A stretch of DNA of 64,000 bases from Aspidiotus rigidus (GCA_035079385.1 JAVHKY010000004.1:17577001-17641000); one strand, 5' to 3'; positions 1 to 11,535 are shown, counted from the stretch's first letter. Program-made: numbers and translations. Notes: generated by a model from the letters alone, not told the origin.

Positions 1-575
1 GTACCTGTTAAGGTCGTCGTTATTTAAATGACGGATTATTTCGATGTGTTCTAACGTTTTCCGCTTCGAATACGCGTTTTCTCTATAGAGGAGGACCTCG
101 GACCCCTCTTTAATGCTATGGCCACTAGTGATAAGATGGTCCGCAAACGCCGATTCACCTATATTCTTCTTTTCCCACGCCTTCCTATGTTCAGCGATTC
201 TAATTTTCAACTGACGGCCTGTCTCGCCAATATAAATTCCGTTACAATCCTTACACTCAACTTTATACACACCACTCCTCTCGGCCAGTTGGATGGGGTC
301 TTTTAGCCTAACCAATAAACTTTTTATGGTATTGGGGTTGTAATACACAGGCCGAAATCCGAAGGGGCGTAGGACACGACTCAATTGAGATGAAAACTGC
401 CCCAAGAACAGAAGCCTCATCCAACGCTCTCTACTGTTTAGGGCCGTATTGCGGGGGAGGGAGGTGGTGGAATCGAGGCATTTTCGAGTGACTTTCCTTT
501 GGATCATAAGGTCAATGTCTAAGTTCACTTCATTCACTCTGGCCAAGTGCTTTATAGTTAATACCTCTTTTGGAA
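1..575 (-). pseudogene. Penelope-like element, C-terminal part with GIY-YIG endonuclease
   Basis: Read on the minus strand, an open frame runs from about position 570 to the window edge. It encodes a linker followed by a GIY-YIG nuclease domain: GVYKVEC, then a C-x2-C pair (ECKDC), then GIYIGETGR and an ...AEHRKAW helix. This is the nuclease that nicks the target for Penelope-like retroelements. It lies directly downstream of the RT at 558-1433 but one frame off, so a single-base indel near 565-570 separates the two. The reading runs off the window start, so the C-terminus is not seen. PLE identity is established by the RT-linker-GIY-YIG order. Confidence 0.85.
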
Positions 576-1440
576 GGCTGACTGATTGAGAGGAATACTA
601 GTCAGTCGATGGATTAAGCTGTTAAATCCAGCATATTTATGGGCTACAGGGCAAAAAGATTTTCCGTGGACAGTAATATCGGTCGCAGTATCTTTCCTGT
701 ATAATATGGCGAATTCATGGATACCGTCTCTATTAAAGATCGTCAAATCCAAGTAATTAATAGATGCGCCACCGATTTCTAAAGTAAATTTTATAGAAGG
801 ATATTGATTATTTAGATACTGGAGAAACTCCAAAGGGATCTCTCGGGGACCAGTCCACGTACACAACACATCGTCGACATACCTGTGCCAATAATAAATC
901 TGATCTAAATACGCTCTGCCAGAGGAGAACAAATCGAGCTCAAACTTAGACATAAAGACCTCCGAAATGAGAGAACCCAAAGGAGAACCGATGGGTATTC
1001 CAACCTCTTCAGGAAACTCAAAAAACTTGTTATCAAATTTGCAATAATTGGGAGACCAACAAATATTGAGGAGATTGAAAAATTCACCTAATTCTTCTTG
1101 GCGAACGTTTGTTTGAATCAAAAGGTCTCCCATATGTTGCATGGCGGTTGCTCTGGGGATATTGGGGAACAGGCCGACCACATCAAATGAACACAGGGTC
1201 GATCCCAGCGGAAGAATATTATCCTTAAACCTATCAGCCAAGGAGACCGAATTTTTCACCGAGTAAGGTGACTCATGGTCAACTCTCGATTTAAACCATC
1301 GCTCCAAAAATTTCGCCAGAGCGTACGTGGGGGAGGACACAAAGGATACGACCGGACGCATCGGGTTGTCTTTTTTATGGACTTTTGGTAGCCCGTACAA
1401 GAGGGGAGGCACAGGGTTGGGCTCCAGGAGCAATCTTTTT
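558..1440 (-). pseudogene. Penelope-like element reverse transcriptase
   Basis: This minus-strand open frame of about 290 codons has the PLE reverse transcriptase signature. LYGLPKVHK lies at residues 12-20, RPVVSF at 26-31, the first catalytic Asp in FDVVGLF at 84, GIPIGSPLGSLI at 145-156, and the catalytic YVDDV at 185-189. These residues copy RNA to DNA at a nicked target. The normal N-terminal region, with the KADKG block seen in the other PLE copies here, is missing from this frame. The frame is closed upstream near 1460 and closes downstream by a one-base frameshift before the GIY-YIG domain. It is a fairly recent but dead or 5'-damaged copy. Confidence 0.88.
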
Positions 1441-1650
1441 AGCGAGGGAGTTTTAAATTACTCCGTTGGTATTACTCGCTTGAGTATGATTTTGTCTAGT
1501 ATTATAGGAGTCATTTGTCATAAGAACACTGGTGACGTCATCGTGCTGAACAGGTATATACCGGACGAAGTTCTGATCGAGCTTGTTTTTGAGTCACAAC
1601 TCGATGATTAGTTCTTCCCTTGTTCTCGAGCTTGGTGTTGTTGTATCTTT

Positions 1651-1866
1651 TCATCGTTGAGTCAGTTGTTTTCTTGTTCTCGCTAAAGATGGTTTTTTAA
1701 CTGGAAACGTCTCGAGGTTGTCGAATTTATTTCTGCGGTTTTTGCAACTTTCCTTACTTTCGTGAGTAATTTTCTGCTCTTTGCTTTTGCCTTTTGCTTG
1801 TACTCTCGTGAGTATCCGCCGTAATTTGGAGGATCGGATCAATTCCATCAAAATTATCCTTCGCAA
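1651..1866 (-). other. Possible N-terminal remnant of the same Penelope-like element
   Basis: A short, strongly basic minus-strand frame lies upstream of the PLE RT. Its NRRNKFDNLE stretch recalls the basic N-terminal region of PLE proteins. No catalytic block is visible and the link to the RT at 558-1440 is broken by stops, so this is only suggestive. Nothing else is recognisable between 1440 and 2480. Confidence 0.25.
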
Positions 1867-2599
1867 CGCTGGAGGGTATTATAAACGCTATCATCATACT
1901 GACACCTCTCCATAACTACGGAAAGGATCTGATTGTTGCAAATTGATTCTATAACGGCGTTATGAACTTTGTCGCGACCAAGGACGTCTTGGTGTCTAGT
2001 GTAGTATGAAGTTGAGGAGAAATACAACATCTTCAATTTAATCAAATGGCTCGTACTCACGAAAAAAATATTCAAATTACCAAAAAAGTATAGTCTAGTA
2101 TTTGTTTATCATAGCACAGGCAGGCGGGTGCTAGGCCTGGTTTAAAGGTAGTTTAGCTATATGCTAAACTGGGAAACTCGAACTTGGGTCCGCAAATTTC
2201 TGGATAAGGTCGAAGGTTCGAGAATTTTGAATCCATAAACAATTAGGAGGCAACTCGGTCTCGCAAATTCCCGATAGGGGAGCAAGGTGCCGGTAAAGAC
2301 ACTGACAATGTCAAAAGAGCATGTAGTCTATCGCGCTCCTCACCGTACGTGGCAGCACCAGAACTTGAATGGAGTCTGTCTGTTCACCAGGGTTATCCCC
2401 AGGTTTGTGGGAAAATTGCGTAGATCAATACGTATAACACATAATAGAAACACTTGAAATCATCTTCTTCTTGCGATTCAAATGTGTTTGCTTGTAACTT
2501 CCCAGTTGTTGGTACGTATTTCGTTTCACTATATACAAAAACCATTGCTCTTCAAAGCGTTGTATTCAGCTATTACGAGACTTCACTACACGTTTGAAA

Positions 2600-2881
2600 A
2601 TGTTCTTCCTTACGAAATATGTACTGCTGGCGATTCTGTTGGGATACAAAATTCATGGGTTTGTATTATTCACGATTATTATAATTCGTCTAGTTATCGT
2701 CATATATTTTTGGTGTCGATCAAATGAATATTTTTATCCGCGGAAGTACGTCCTTAACAAAAATTCGCAATTCTACCGCTACTCTCCGAGATCGTCTTTT
2801 AGGCCACGAAAAAAAACTCGTAACTTGACTACCTACGAATTAGGCAGAGCCGCATTAAGGCATAGGCTGACAAAATTTTGA
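2600..2881 (+). CDS. Small hydrophobic-N-terminus protein, C-terminus altered by a MITE
   Basis: This is an unrecognised ORF of about 93 codons. The ATG at 2600 is followed by a signal-peptide or membrane-anchor-like run (MFFLTKYVLLAILLGYKIHG), a second hydrophobic stretch (about residues 21-38), then a basic, tyrosine- and arginine-rich tail. A TATA-like motif (CTATATACA) occurs near 2529-2537. The hAT-type MITE at 2845-3262 enters the last codons. The flanking sequence shows that before the insertion the frame would have ended at once with a short GKLA-type terminus; now it ends about ten residues into the MITE. It could be a small membrane or secreted protein, or a chance ORF. Confidence 0.3.
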   Translation: MFFLTKYVLLAILLGYKIHGFVLFTIIIIRLVIVIYFWCRSNEYFYPRKYVLNKNSQFYRYSPRSSFRPRKKTRNLTTYELGRAALRHRLTKF

Positions 2882-3262
2882 GGGGCGCAAAATTTTGTCA
2901 AAAAAATAATAATAAGAACAAAAAATAACGAAAACGAAGAAAAATCGAAACAAAGAGACGAAAAACAAAATGAGTTCGAGAAAATAATACTCAGAACTAT
3001 GCTTCTCTATTGTACGTTTGAATTTTGTGAGAACTTTCATGGCATAATTTACATTTGTACTGTACAGATAAGAAGGTGGGTGGGGAGTCGAAAGAGACGA
3101 ATTTTTATTCATGTGATTTTGCTCTGCCGGTTTCATCTCAAACGATTAGCAACTTATGGCCAAAAATGTGATTTTTTTGAAAGATGCGGTCTAAAAAATG
3201 CATTAAAGGTGAGAGCGCGAAAAAAAATAGCTTAGAGCGCAAAAAAGCTTAATGCGGCTCTG
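2845..3262. mobile_element. hAT-type MITE with 15-bp TIRs and 8-bp target duplication
   Basis: The ends are perfect 15-bp inverted repeats: CAGAGCCGCATTAAG at 2845-2859 and its reverse complement at 3248-3262. Both sides are flanked by the 8-bp direct repeat GAATTAGG (2837-2844 and 3263-3270). A CA-starting TIR with an 8-bp duplication is the hAT hallmark. The 418-bp interior is A-rich and non-coding, so the element is non-autonomous. It sits in the last codons of the small ORF at 2600. Confidence 0.88.
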
Positions 3263-3270
3263 GAATTAGG

Positions 3271-3561
3271 CAAACTCGCTTAACCCACTCCTTCCTACTC
3301 CTTGGACTCTCTGCTCCTCCCTTATGTCAATACTGCCGAACTGAAAATTTATCCATCTCACAATTTTCCACCTGCCCTTATTATCTCGTAAATAATCAAA
3401 CATCCATTTTCTGTCTCCTTTCAAGCCATTCTGCTCCCATTCTAACACTTTATAGTTCCTCCGATCCACCTACTACTACAAATCTATTTAATACCAAATG
3501 TTTCTTCCTGAACTAATGACTCGTTGAGTAATGGAATAGATAGTAAAAAAAAAAAAAAAAC
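3271..3561 (+). mobile_element. Probable LINE 3' end with poly(A)
   Basis: The pyrimidine-rich sequence in this interval resembles the 3' ends of the LINE copies elsewhere in the window. It ends in an A-run at about 3546-3560, as retroposed 3' ends do. No domain can be read, so the assignment rests on the tail only. Between 3562 and 3880 nothing else is recognisable. Confidence 0.3.
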
Positions 3562-3889
3562 GACGGCTCGCGAGTCTGAATTTTGACATGTGTACTGCTT
3601 CGGGTTGAGGGTCAGTGTGAAATTTGCGTCGTACGCGATACGAGGCAACGGTTTATGACATTAATGGCCTTAAGGGTGTGCTTTACTTGTAAAAATATGC
3701 TCGTAAAACATGGTAATGAAAATCACATTTTACTGCTCGAATTTTTAACGGATCTTTCTGAATAGTTGAAATCTTTTTTAGAAAGGTTCAACCAGGAGCG
3801 CTATTGAAGCAGAATTTAAAAATTTTTCAACAAGGAACCTGTTCTATGGGCGGTTTTTTGAAAATTTTGCCGAGCGCCATGCGCCGTCC

Positions 3890-4060
3890 AACAAAAAACT
3901 CAAGAAAAATTTCGACTCTTGAGCCATATATGGTAGGAGGGGGACTTGAAAAAATTTCGACTCTCGAGCTTTTCCTACCATATATAGCTCGGAGGTTGGA
4001 ATTTTTCCGTCCCCCTCCTATCATAGTTCGAGATTCGAGAAAAATGTCACTCTCGATCTA
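3890..4060. repeat. Degenerate 45-bp minisatellite, about three units
   Basis: Degenerate units of the family GGACTTGGAA-GAATTTCGA-CTCGAGCTATATATGATAG recur here in both orientations. The same unit occurs at 8772-8815, 17628-17868, 33816-34086, 35695-35750 and 49088-49225. ORFs on both strands here are by-products of a period that is a multiple of three. Confidence 0.6.
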
Positions 4061-4064
4061 CTAG

Positions 4065-5470
4065 GCTTAAGTAGGTCTAGGCTTAATCCTTGAATTCTCA
4101 ATACCAAATCTCGTATGACTCATAAAACAGATTCCCAGCGTTCCTCGTTCAACTTCGGTAAGGAAGCCGTCGTCTTTTCCTATACTTTCTCAATTGAATG
4201 TTGAAGTTGGCAAAAATTCGTCTATTTTATGACGAGAGTGAAATTCTTCTGGAGACAAAATTCAGGATTCTGTTCCGATAGCGCCTTTCATTGAACCCTT
4301 CTGTACATCGTTTCCAAAGATCGAAAAAATTCGTCGAAAAATGAAGCCCTGAGAAGTGCCCTTGCAAAATCATTCCTTGTCATTCGTTACAAGGACTACC
4401 CACGCACGCGCCCGACAAGCGTCGCGCAGTGACCCCTGGCTTACCGAACCCTTCAGGGTTTTTGGGAATGTTTATGCGACTTATCGTACACCGTTTCGGA
4501 GTTTCCGAACAAGTAAAGCACATTCTTGAAGTGAGCAAGAAAATAAAATTATTTAGCGAGAAGTTTTCTCAATTTCTTCTTTCTCATCTTTATTTGATCG
4601 TGCCTTTTCCACTGGGCTTAGATTATATAATATTATCTATATTCACGAATCTGCCTTAATTCATTCTAAAGTTTAATAAGTTGAGAACGAACTCAATCTA
4701 GCGATATTAATTAATGTTGTTTGACAATGAAAATTTTTCGAGTCTCGTTTTTCAATTTTAAATACTACAACGAGCCTAGGTAAATTGATAAGTGGACTTT
4801 TTTCATTTGGTGTAAATCTTGAGATAGTTCATGCATGAAGAAAATTGTTGATTCTCTCTTTCGTAAAAAGCATTGAATCATGGGTACGCCATCAGCTTGT
4901 GACGTCATTCGTTCTTGGGTCACAATTGCTTAACGCAAATTTCAGAATGACCCCCAGGTTCAAGACATATTTATGTCAAAACGAAAAGGAAAAAAAATCC
5001 AGACTCGAGTCTTTTAAAGGTGGGTGGAAAGGTTATAAGCTTGTCGTCGAAATTTTGACTTTGTCTCTGATTTTATTTTTCAAATCTTCCGAGCAAGCAG
5101 ATGAGTTAACAGAAACCATATTTTTATCACTAATGTACCATATTTTATTCACTTCATTAAATAGAATATGAAAAACAATAATTTCTGTTCTATTGGCGCA
5201 AGTTTTTCTTTTGTTTTGTTTGTATAGGATGAACGGTGCGTATTGACAAGCTTCAAGAAAATTCAATAAACTGAAAAGAAGTTTACCAGCGACTTCTACT
5301 GACAGGGATGTCATAAATAATTATGTCTTCATTATCATTTATTATCAAGATAAATACTTTTGTCTCATACATTTCTTCAGGTTATATTTGAACAGGACCA
5401 AACACCCTTGGGACAATTTGCCAGAGACTTGTGCTACAATAAATTAAGCAAAGTGTGGTTGTGAATGAAA
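4065..5470. other. AT-rich interval with no recognised feature
   Basis: No open frame in this 1.4-kb stretch has recognisable domains and no boundary repeats were found. A segment near 4150 (GGAAGCCGTCGTCTTTTC) recurs almost exactly at about 17610, beside the 45-bp array. This suggests a longer dispersed repeat surrounding that minisatellite. Confidence 0.4.
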
Positions 5471-5479
5471 GTTCACCAC

Positions 5480-6340
5480 CCACTTAATATGGGTCATCAA
5501 TTTTTTCCTTACTACTTAATGACAGAAATTAATTGTACTCGGGTCCAAAATGAGATTCAGAACCAAACATGCAGACTTCATCCGAGTAACATCTCATCCT
5601 TCCGTATGAGAAACTCCGTTTCCATAACTACCGCCAAAGTTACCGTTTCACCTGCCTCTGCCTTCTCACTTGCTTCCTAATTCCTTATACTATCTGATTC
5701 TTTTTCAACCTTGCTTGCTCCTTAAGACCTACATTTTACCAATACTACCGTCCAATGAATCTTCATATTCAGGCACTCGTCATGTTCTTCTTCATTCTCC
5801 ATTTCTTTTTTACGGGTACCGGCAAACAATGACCTCAAAGAACGTTACCCAGTGGGCCTTAACGAAAATCAATCACTGCGTTCATTTCCCATAACTGATT
5901 CTTCCCCTTAAATCCTCCTCCTAACATGATTTCTGGTTTTTGTTATCTTCCAAAAAGCTCCGAGTGATTGAAAAAGAGTCAATTCCTTGGTCTATTTCAA
6001 ACCGCCCTTTCTGTTGAGAAAAAGTCATCTAACCCGTCTCACAGACTCGTTTCTCTTTTCACACCTCTCATCCCTTCATGGCTATATTGCAATGCTGATG
6101 ATCTATCCGTTTCACAAGTCTTCTTCTGCCCAACTTTGAAAAGCGCAGCTAATTCCACCCACCTGCATTACAAACTCCCTCTTAAACGATCATGAAAAAA
6201 TCATTAAGCACGATAAACTACTTACGGCCAACGATTTCTACAACACCATTTAAATCATATTCATCCTTATTGTTTCCATCTGTCTACTCCGAACCCACAA
6301 CCCTAAGTGTTGTTGTACAGTACATTAATTTAATGAATGA
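5480..6340 (+). pseudogene. Decayed LINE 3' region (RNase H and C-terminal part)
   Basis: This stretch is alignable by eye to the LINE fragments at 9600-10330 and 18650-19390. Shared landmarks are a CCTTCCG(C/T)(G/A)TGAGAAAC box, the CTTATACTATCTGATT box encoding the SD of an RNase H motif, and the cysteine-rich tail around 6090-6190. Frames are broken many times. It is an older relative of the LINE inside the tandem duplication. Confidence 0.6.
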
Positions 6341-6546
6341 AAAAGTCTCGTTACAAGTAGTGAGTTTTATAGTAACAAAAGAGAATAAATTCAAAAATTG
6401 AAATTTTGACAAGGGATCCAAATATCGCTCTCGAGCATTTCCTTCGTTGGATTCTTCTGCGGCTCAGCCGCGATAATCTCTTTCGTGAAAATATGATCTA
6501 TGTGGTAATAGCTTAAAACTCTAATGACCTTCTGCTTGTTTCGTAG

Positions 6547-6935
6547 GACAACCATCACAGGGAGCATCGTCATCGTCGAAAAAACAAGATGTAAGCATTC
6601 GAGGAAAGTGATAATACGATTAAATATTCTAATTAAAAAATAATAAGTTATTACCTACATTTCTATAGACAGTGGACAATTCAGCATCAAAAATATCGAA
6701 TAAGAGTGTCGCGGAACATGAGCAGGAGTTTGTAAGTACATCACGACCTAAGAACTCCACCCAATCATCTTATTATTCTAGTAATCGTGATCAATATTCG
6801 TACTCTTAGTTGAGAACCACTGATTTTCCAAAACTTTTGAGAGACGGAGCGGATCGTCACGCTCAGGCTATGGATGTTAGGCGAACGTCAGAGTATCTCG
6901 ATGCAATAGATAAAGTAGATAATAAGAAAAATTAG
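6547..6935 (+). CDS. Candidate terminal exons of a host gene
   Basis: Three short segments have good splice sites and one continuous reading frame. Exon a (6547-6590) is preceded by TTTCGTAG and followed by GTAAGC. Exon b (6669-6731) follows TTCTATAG and precedes GTAAGT. Exon c (6810-6935) follows ACTCTTAG and ends in TAG. The product is hydrophilic: a serine/lysine-rich part (GASSSSKKQD), then a Glu-rich link (AEHEQEF), then a charged C-terminus ending DKVDNKKN. Introns are 78 bp. I do not recognise the family, and exons further upstream were not found. The three-way agreement of splice sites and phase makes a real gene plausible. Confidence 0.45.
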
Positions 6936-7039
6936 GAGAATTCTGATGATCATAACATACAACATTACAGGTAAGAAATTAAAATTTGAAAGCTTGCGTA
7001 ACTTTCTAACACACATAGGTAGCTATTGAATATTCATGT

Positions 7040-7400
7040 TACAAATATTTAAGTTTTTTTTAGCGGGGAACCCGCTGGGGGACATTCTCAGGATATTAAA
7101 GCCTAGTTAGTACAGACCTAGTTATACTGTATATCCTATATCAAGTCTAGTATAACAAAGGCCAAAGTTCGAAATTTTTCAGGCTGGTCACCCCAGTATA
7201 ATGACGACCAAAGTTTGAAATTTTTAGGACAGTTGTGTGGCTTAGTATGGTATATTAGGCTCAGTATAATGAAGGCTCTACGGTTTGAAATTTTTCAGAC
7301 TACTTATTATAGGCCTAGAAGTATAGTATATTAGGTCTATTATAATGAAGGCCAAAGTTCAAAATGAAATATTGTATACTAGACCAAGAAGGGGGGCAAA
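7040..7400. repeat. Tandem repeat, ~65-80 bp units (AGTATAATGAAGGCC family)
   Basis: Four to five degenerate units share the core GTATAATGAAGGCCAAAGTT followed by GAAATTTTTCAGG. Related units recur at about 56560-56640 and 58920-59220, so this is a dispersed family. A GCGGGGAACCCGC motif at about 7065 matches the ends of the inverted-repeat element at 33722-34184. Confidence 0.6.
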
Positions 7401-7464
7401 CAAGTGGAGTAAGTGAGATCTTGGAAAGATTTTATTACACCAGGCCTCATATTCGTATAGCATA

Positions 7465-7529
7465 CTGACTTGTTTATTTATTTATTTTTTTTTAAATTAA
7501 TTAATTTTTCATTTCATTTACTTGTTCGT

Positions 7530-7592
<63 letters not shown>

Positions 7593-7640
7593 TTGAATTT
7601 TTTATATATTTATTATTATTTATTTACTTATTTATGCCGA
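7465..7640. repeat. (TTTA)n microsatellite
   Basis: Nearly pure TTTA/TTTAT repeats cover this interval. The apparent ORF across it is low-complexity (LFIYLFIY...) and not a gene. Confidence 0.95.
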
Positions 7641-8260
7641 GGAAAACCCATCAAGGTGGTGAAGAACAAAGTTTAAGCTGTTGAGGAATGACAATGCACA
7701 CTAATGATTCCCATAACACAGGTTCCCTGTTTGTCTCAATTAATAAAGTTAATGAAGGTAACCCCAAGCAGCTTACCAAGTGAGCTGCGGGTTTTTCACA
7801 TTAATTCATTTAATTGTTTCATTTTGTACAGATTTGATGGAGCTCAAAGGTAGAAAAAAAAAAAGAAAAAAAGCCACACTAAAGAATGATTGAAGAAAAA
7901 ATTATTTACTGGACTAAACCTTCATAAATGGAGATTTAAGATGCACTTGTTAGTTTCTACTAATAATCTTAGTAAATTAATAAAATTTTTCCAAAACAAA
8001 AAAACTCTCAAACTACTTAATTCTAATGAAAGAAAATGCCAGAATTAATAGGAGAAAGCAACAAAGTGTTGAAAATTACTGCACATCTCCTCTTGTACAT
8101 GTATACAGCAAAAATTTTCCCGAGTTTTCCTTCTAATTTTTAAATCTTGCTCCTTATATCCTTACCTACACTTTGAAAAAAGAGTACATTTCTCCGCTTT
8201 ATGAAAAATCATTGAATCGTGTATACATTTTCAAGCGTCTTATCAATATATTGTTCTTCC

Positions 8261-8460
8261 TGTTCAAATGTGTTCAAATGTGTTGAACGTGTTCAAAGAT
8301 GTTCAAATATATTGAAACGTGTTTGAATGTGTTGAAACTTGTTGAAACGTGTTAAAATGCGTTTAAATGTGTTCAATGATGTTAAAACATGTTCAAACGT
8401 GTTCAAATGTGTTTAAAGGTGTTCAACTGTGTTCAAAAGGTGTTGAAACGTGTTGAAACG
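8261..8460. repeat. 10-bp minisatellite, about 20 units
   Basis: Exactly 200 bp are built from about twenty units close to TGTTCAAATG or TGTTGAAACG. The 10-bp spacing is held almost without indels. No coding potential is seen. Units differ mostly at positions 5 and 9-10. Confidence 0.92.
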
Positions 8461-8899
8461 TTTATCAAATTAATAATAAATTGCATAGACCCTATGTTTT
8501 ATTTTTTGCTGAACGCATCTTGACTAAGCGGTCATCAAGAGCTACAAAATGTAAATCAGAGAAATTTTGATACCAACAGAGTAGGAGTAATTGAAATACA
8601 CAAATGACTAATGAAACAATCAAAAATATGAAATTGAGATTACAAGTAAATAGCCGAGGCAAAAACTGATGTAGAAATATCATTGTTTATCAAACATTTT
8701 GAAATTACCGTCAGCATTATAATTGGAGCGCTGCGTGGAATAAAGGCCTCCTTAGGCTTAAGCCCTTTTTCTGTCCCTTTCCTATCATATATGGCTAGAG
8801 GGTCGAAATTCGAAAACCAGTGTCCTGCAGGAAGAATTATAGATCGTTATAAATGACCTAACAAAGAGTGTCAGCTTTTTCCTCAACAAATATTTTTTC

Positions 8900-10330
8900 A
8901 GTACCTCCCTATTGACCACTAACCCACAACGAGTGGGTGACCGTGGTTTTCGATTTCCATACACGAAAAAAGCCATGGAAATATTCCGTAAAGATACTCA
9001 CGCCCTACGCTTCTTTCTTCTCTCCGTCTGTAAAATTACGATCCAATTCTCTACCATGTTTCTTGGTCTCACCTTCGATCAAAACCCTCCTGGACCCTCC
9101 TATCAAAATTATAGTGAAATACCAGCAAGACACTCCGGAACCGGCTGTAAACGCCAACTTCTTCTTCAACTCTACAATAGTCTAATCCGCTCCTACTTTG
9201 ATTACGGTTCTCCTATTTACACCCATCTGGATCCCATTCAATCTTCCCGTCTTCGACTGACCCTTTGCGCACTACGCATTATTCTTTCACTCAGTCATAC
9301 GCTGAGAAAGGTCTTGATTCTCTTCGTTGCCACGCTTGCAATATAGCCTCGACAGCCAAACATCCTAATCGTCCTGTCTTTTCGAACGCTCTTAGCCCAT
9401 GTAAGTCATCCCTTCGGTCGGGTCAATCCTACCCAGGCACCCACCTCAAAATAAGGTCTTAATTCCAATGTTTTCATACAATCCCCCAAGCTTAGCCCCG
9501 TCTCAATCTCACCGAAATTTCCAAAACAGTCAACTTTGTACCAAAATAACTTGACAAAATCATTGCTTCAAAATTCTCCTCCCACATTCACGGCTACATG
9601 GACTCCAGAAACAGATATTCAGTCTCAATATCTCACCCTTCCGCGTGAGAAACTTCGTCCCGTATTAATCGCCGAACTTACCGCTATATTTATTAACCTC
9701 TCCCTCCTAACTCGCTTCTCTCTTCCCCGCAAATTTCTTATACTATCTGATTTTCTCTCGCATCAATCCTATCGTCCAAGACAATTGGAGTTGCAACTCA
9801 CCCTCCTTCTCTTTTCTATGGATACCGGGACACATTGACCTTAAGGAATACGAGCAGTAGATCTTGCCGCCCCCATATTGGTCCCTCACCCTCCCTCTCA
9901 TACAATCTCAAATACACCCTCATTCTCTCCTCCTGGCATGATTTCTAGTCGTCCGTAACCGTTGAAAACCCATTATTAAAGAAGTTCCAATCGCTTGCTC
10001 TATTTCAAACCACCCTTCCTGACGCAAAGAAATCATCGTAATTCGTCTAAGAATGGACTAGACTTACCTCGCCTAATCTTTCCTTCTCTCACGCCCCTCA
10101 CTCTTTTCACATCTATGCTGCAATGCCGAAAATTACCCGTTCAAAACGTCTTCTATTGCCCAGCTCTCGAAAACATCTGCCTTCACCATTCGTATCACAA
10201 ATTTTCTCTCAAACAATTAAGGAGAAAACCAATAGAGCACGATGAAACACCTCCAATCCACCATTTCTACAACACCATCGGATTCATTTTCATTTTTATT
10301 GTCCTCATATCCACTCCGAGCCAATAACCC
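8900..10330 (+). pseudogene. Decayed Jockey/I-like LINE 3' half (duplication copy 1)
   Basis: Broken frames read as the end of a LINE polyprotein. FLGLTFD near 9060 and the YNSLIRSYFDYGSPIY block near 9175-9220 match the post-catalytic RT region of the intact LINE at 25949-29484 (FYKAIIRSKLDYGSTLY there). RNase H remnants follow near 9600-9780, then a cysteine-rich tail near 10100-10220. Stops and frameshifts occur throughout, so it is inactive. Confidence 0.7.
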
Positions 10331-10339
10331 TAGTGGTGA

Positions 10340-11180
10340 GGCTCATAAATGATTAATACGCTGGAAAATCGAAAAGAAATAACTATTTAATGAGGTACAT
10401 TTAAAAACCACAAATAAATTGTTATTTCGTTTGGATTTTACAATTTATTAACTATGAAGTCTAGCCATGATTTAAAAATTCGGATGAACTCCATCGAGGC
10501 ACTTAATTAGAGAAAAAAAAGAAGGAATCAAACTTCTTCCAGCTTCAATGTTCAAGAAACGAGCAAATACACAATCGACTGTTTTCAAAGCGGCTGTGTG
10601 ATAAAAAAAAATACAGAATGCAGGCGAGGTGTCAGGGAGAAAATATTATAGAATGGCCTATCACTTGAAATCGGGAATGAAGTGAAGTTATTATATCGTG
10701 TTTGCGGCTGGAAAATAATCTTGAGAGGCAGGAAAGGGATTTACAGTACAGTGTTTCCAGCTTTGAATCTTTGTTGTTGCAGGAGAACGCTCAAGTTTAC
10801 GAACAAGTGAAGAGGCACCCTTACAATATGAGGAATATTCTAGAATTAATCTTCATTTTATGTTAATGCAATCTGTGGTAGTCTTATCCAAATGGCAAAA
10901 ACATTCGAAGGAGTTCCGCCGCTGGTGATGTGTCAGGGGAGAGTACAGCCTAATCTTTGTTTACTCAAAGAGGTATCTGGGTATATGCAATATCACTGTG
11001 ATTTTTATTACAGCGAAGGATACCTTCCACACATTGTTATCTTTTATGGTATCGTAAATACAGGATAACGCACGGAAGTTTGAGGAATATTTCCGAAAAC
11101 CGCACTTTTACCCTCTGTTCGAGATTTCTCTCTTTCATATTGATGATTGCATCGTGAATTATACAGAACATATGTTCAAT
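10340..11180. other. Unassigned interior of duplication copy 1
   Basis: No convincing gene or repeat boundary is visible. The matching interval in copy 2 (about 19400-20235) differs at under about 1% of bases, mostly substitutions and one small indel cluster near 11040-11060. Confidence 0.4.
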
Positions 11181-11184
11181 TACG

Positions 11185-11535
11185 AGTCACACTATAAACT
11201 AATTACGAACAAATATTACACAATCGAATAGGTTAATTTATTAGGGAACGAAGTTTACAAAAGATACACAAAAGAGCAGCTAATATCAGATCGACGTACA
11301 CATCAGTGAAGGAGTCAAATAACGTTTCTTGTACTTCTTATCAAGATAATCATTAGGTCGAGTCACATTATAAAGTACACACAAATATTACAAAATCTAA
11401 GAATAGGCTAATTTATTATAGAACAAGAGCAGCGGATATCAGATCGAAGTACACATCAGTGAAGGAGTCAGATCAGGATAGTTCGAAAAGGTTTAATCAT
11501 ATATTCAATTAAAACGAGTCACATTATAAAAAATA
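11185..11535. repeat. ~175-bp tandem repeat, two full units and one interrupted
   Basis: Units share CGAGTCACA(C/T)TATAAA, AGGCTAATTTATTA and GTACACATCAGTGAAGGAGT. The first starts about 11185 and the second about 11358. A third begins near 11517, is interrupted by the LINE fragment 11536-12395, and resumes at 12396. Copy 2 of the big duplication holds the same array from about 20235. Confidence 0.75.

Noticed and set aside
118..306. Plus-strand ORF at the window start
   Set aside because: It is the antisense shadow of the GIY-YIG domain.
4429..4659. 76-codon ORF with hydrophobic C-terminus
   Set aside because: No start context, splice signals or recognisable family; likely chance in AT-rich DNA.
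7470..7676. Membrane-protein-like ORF (LFIYLFIY)
   Set aside because: It is a translation of the TTTA microsatellite.
8261..8460. CRISPR-like array
   Set aside because: There are no unique spacers, the units are contiguous and the genome is eukaryotic.
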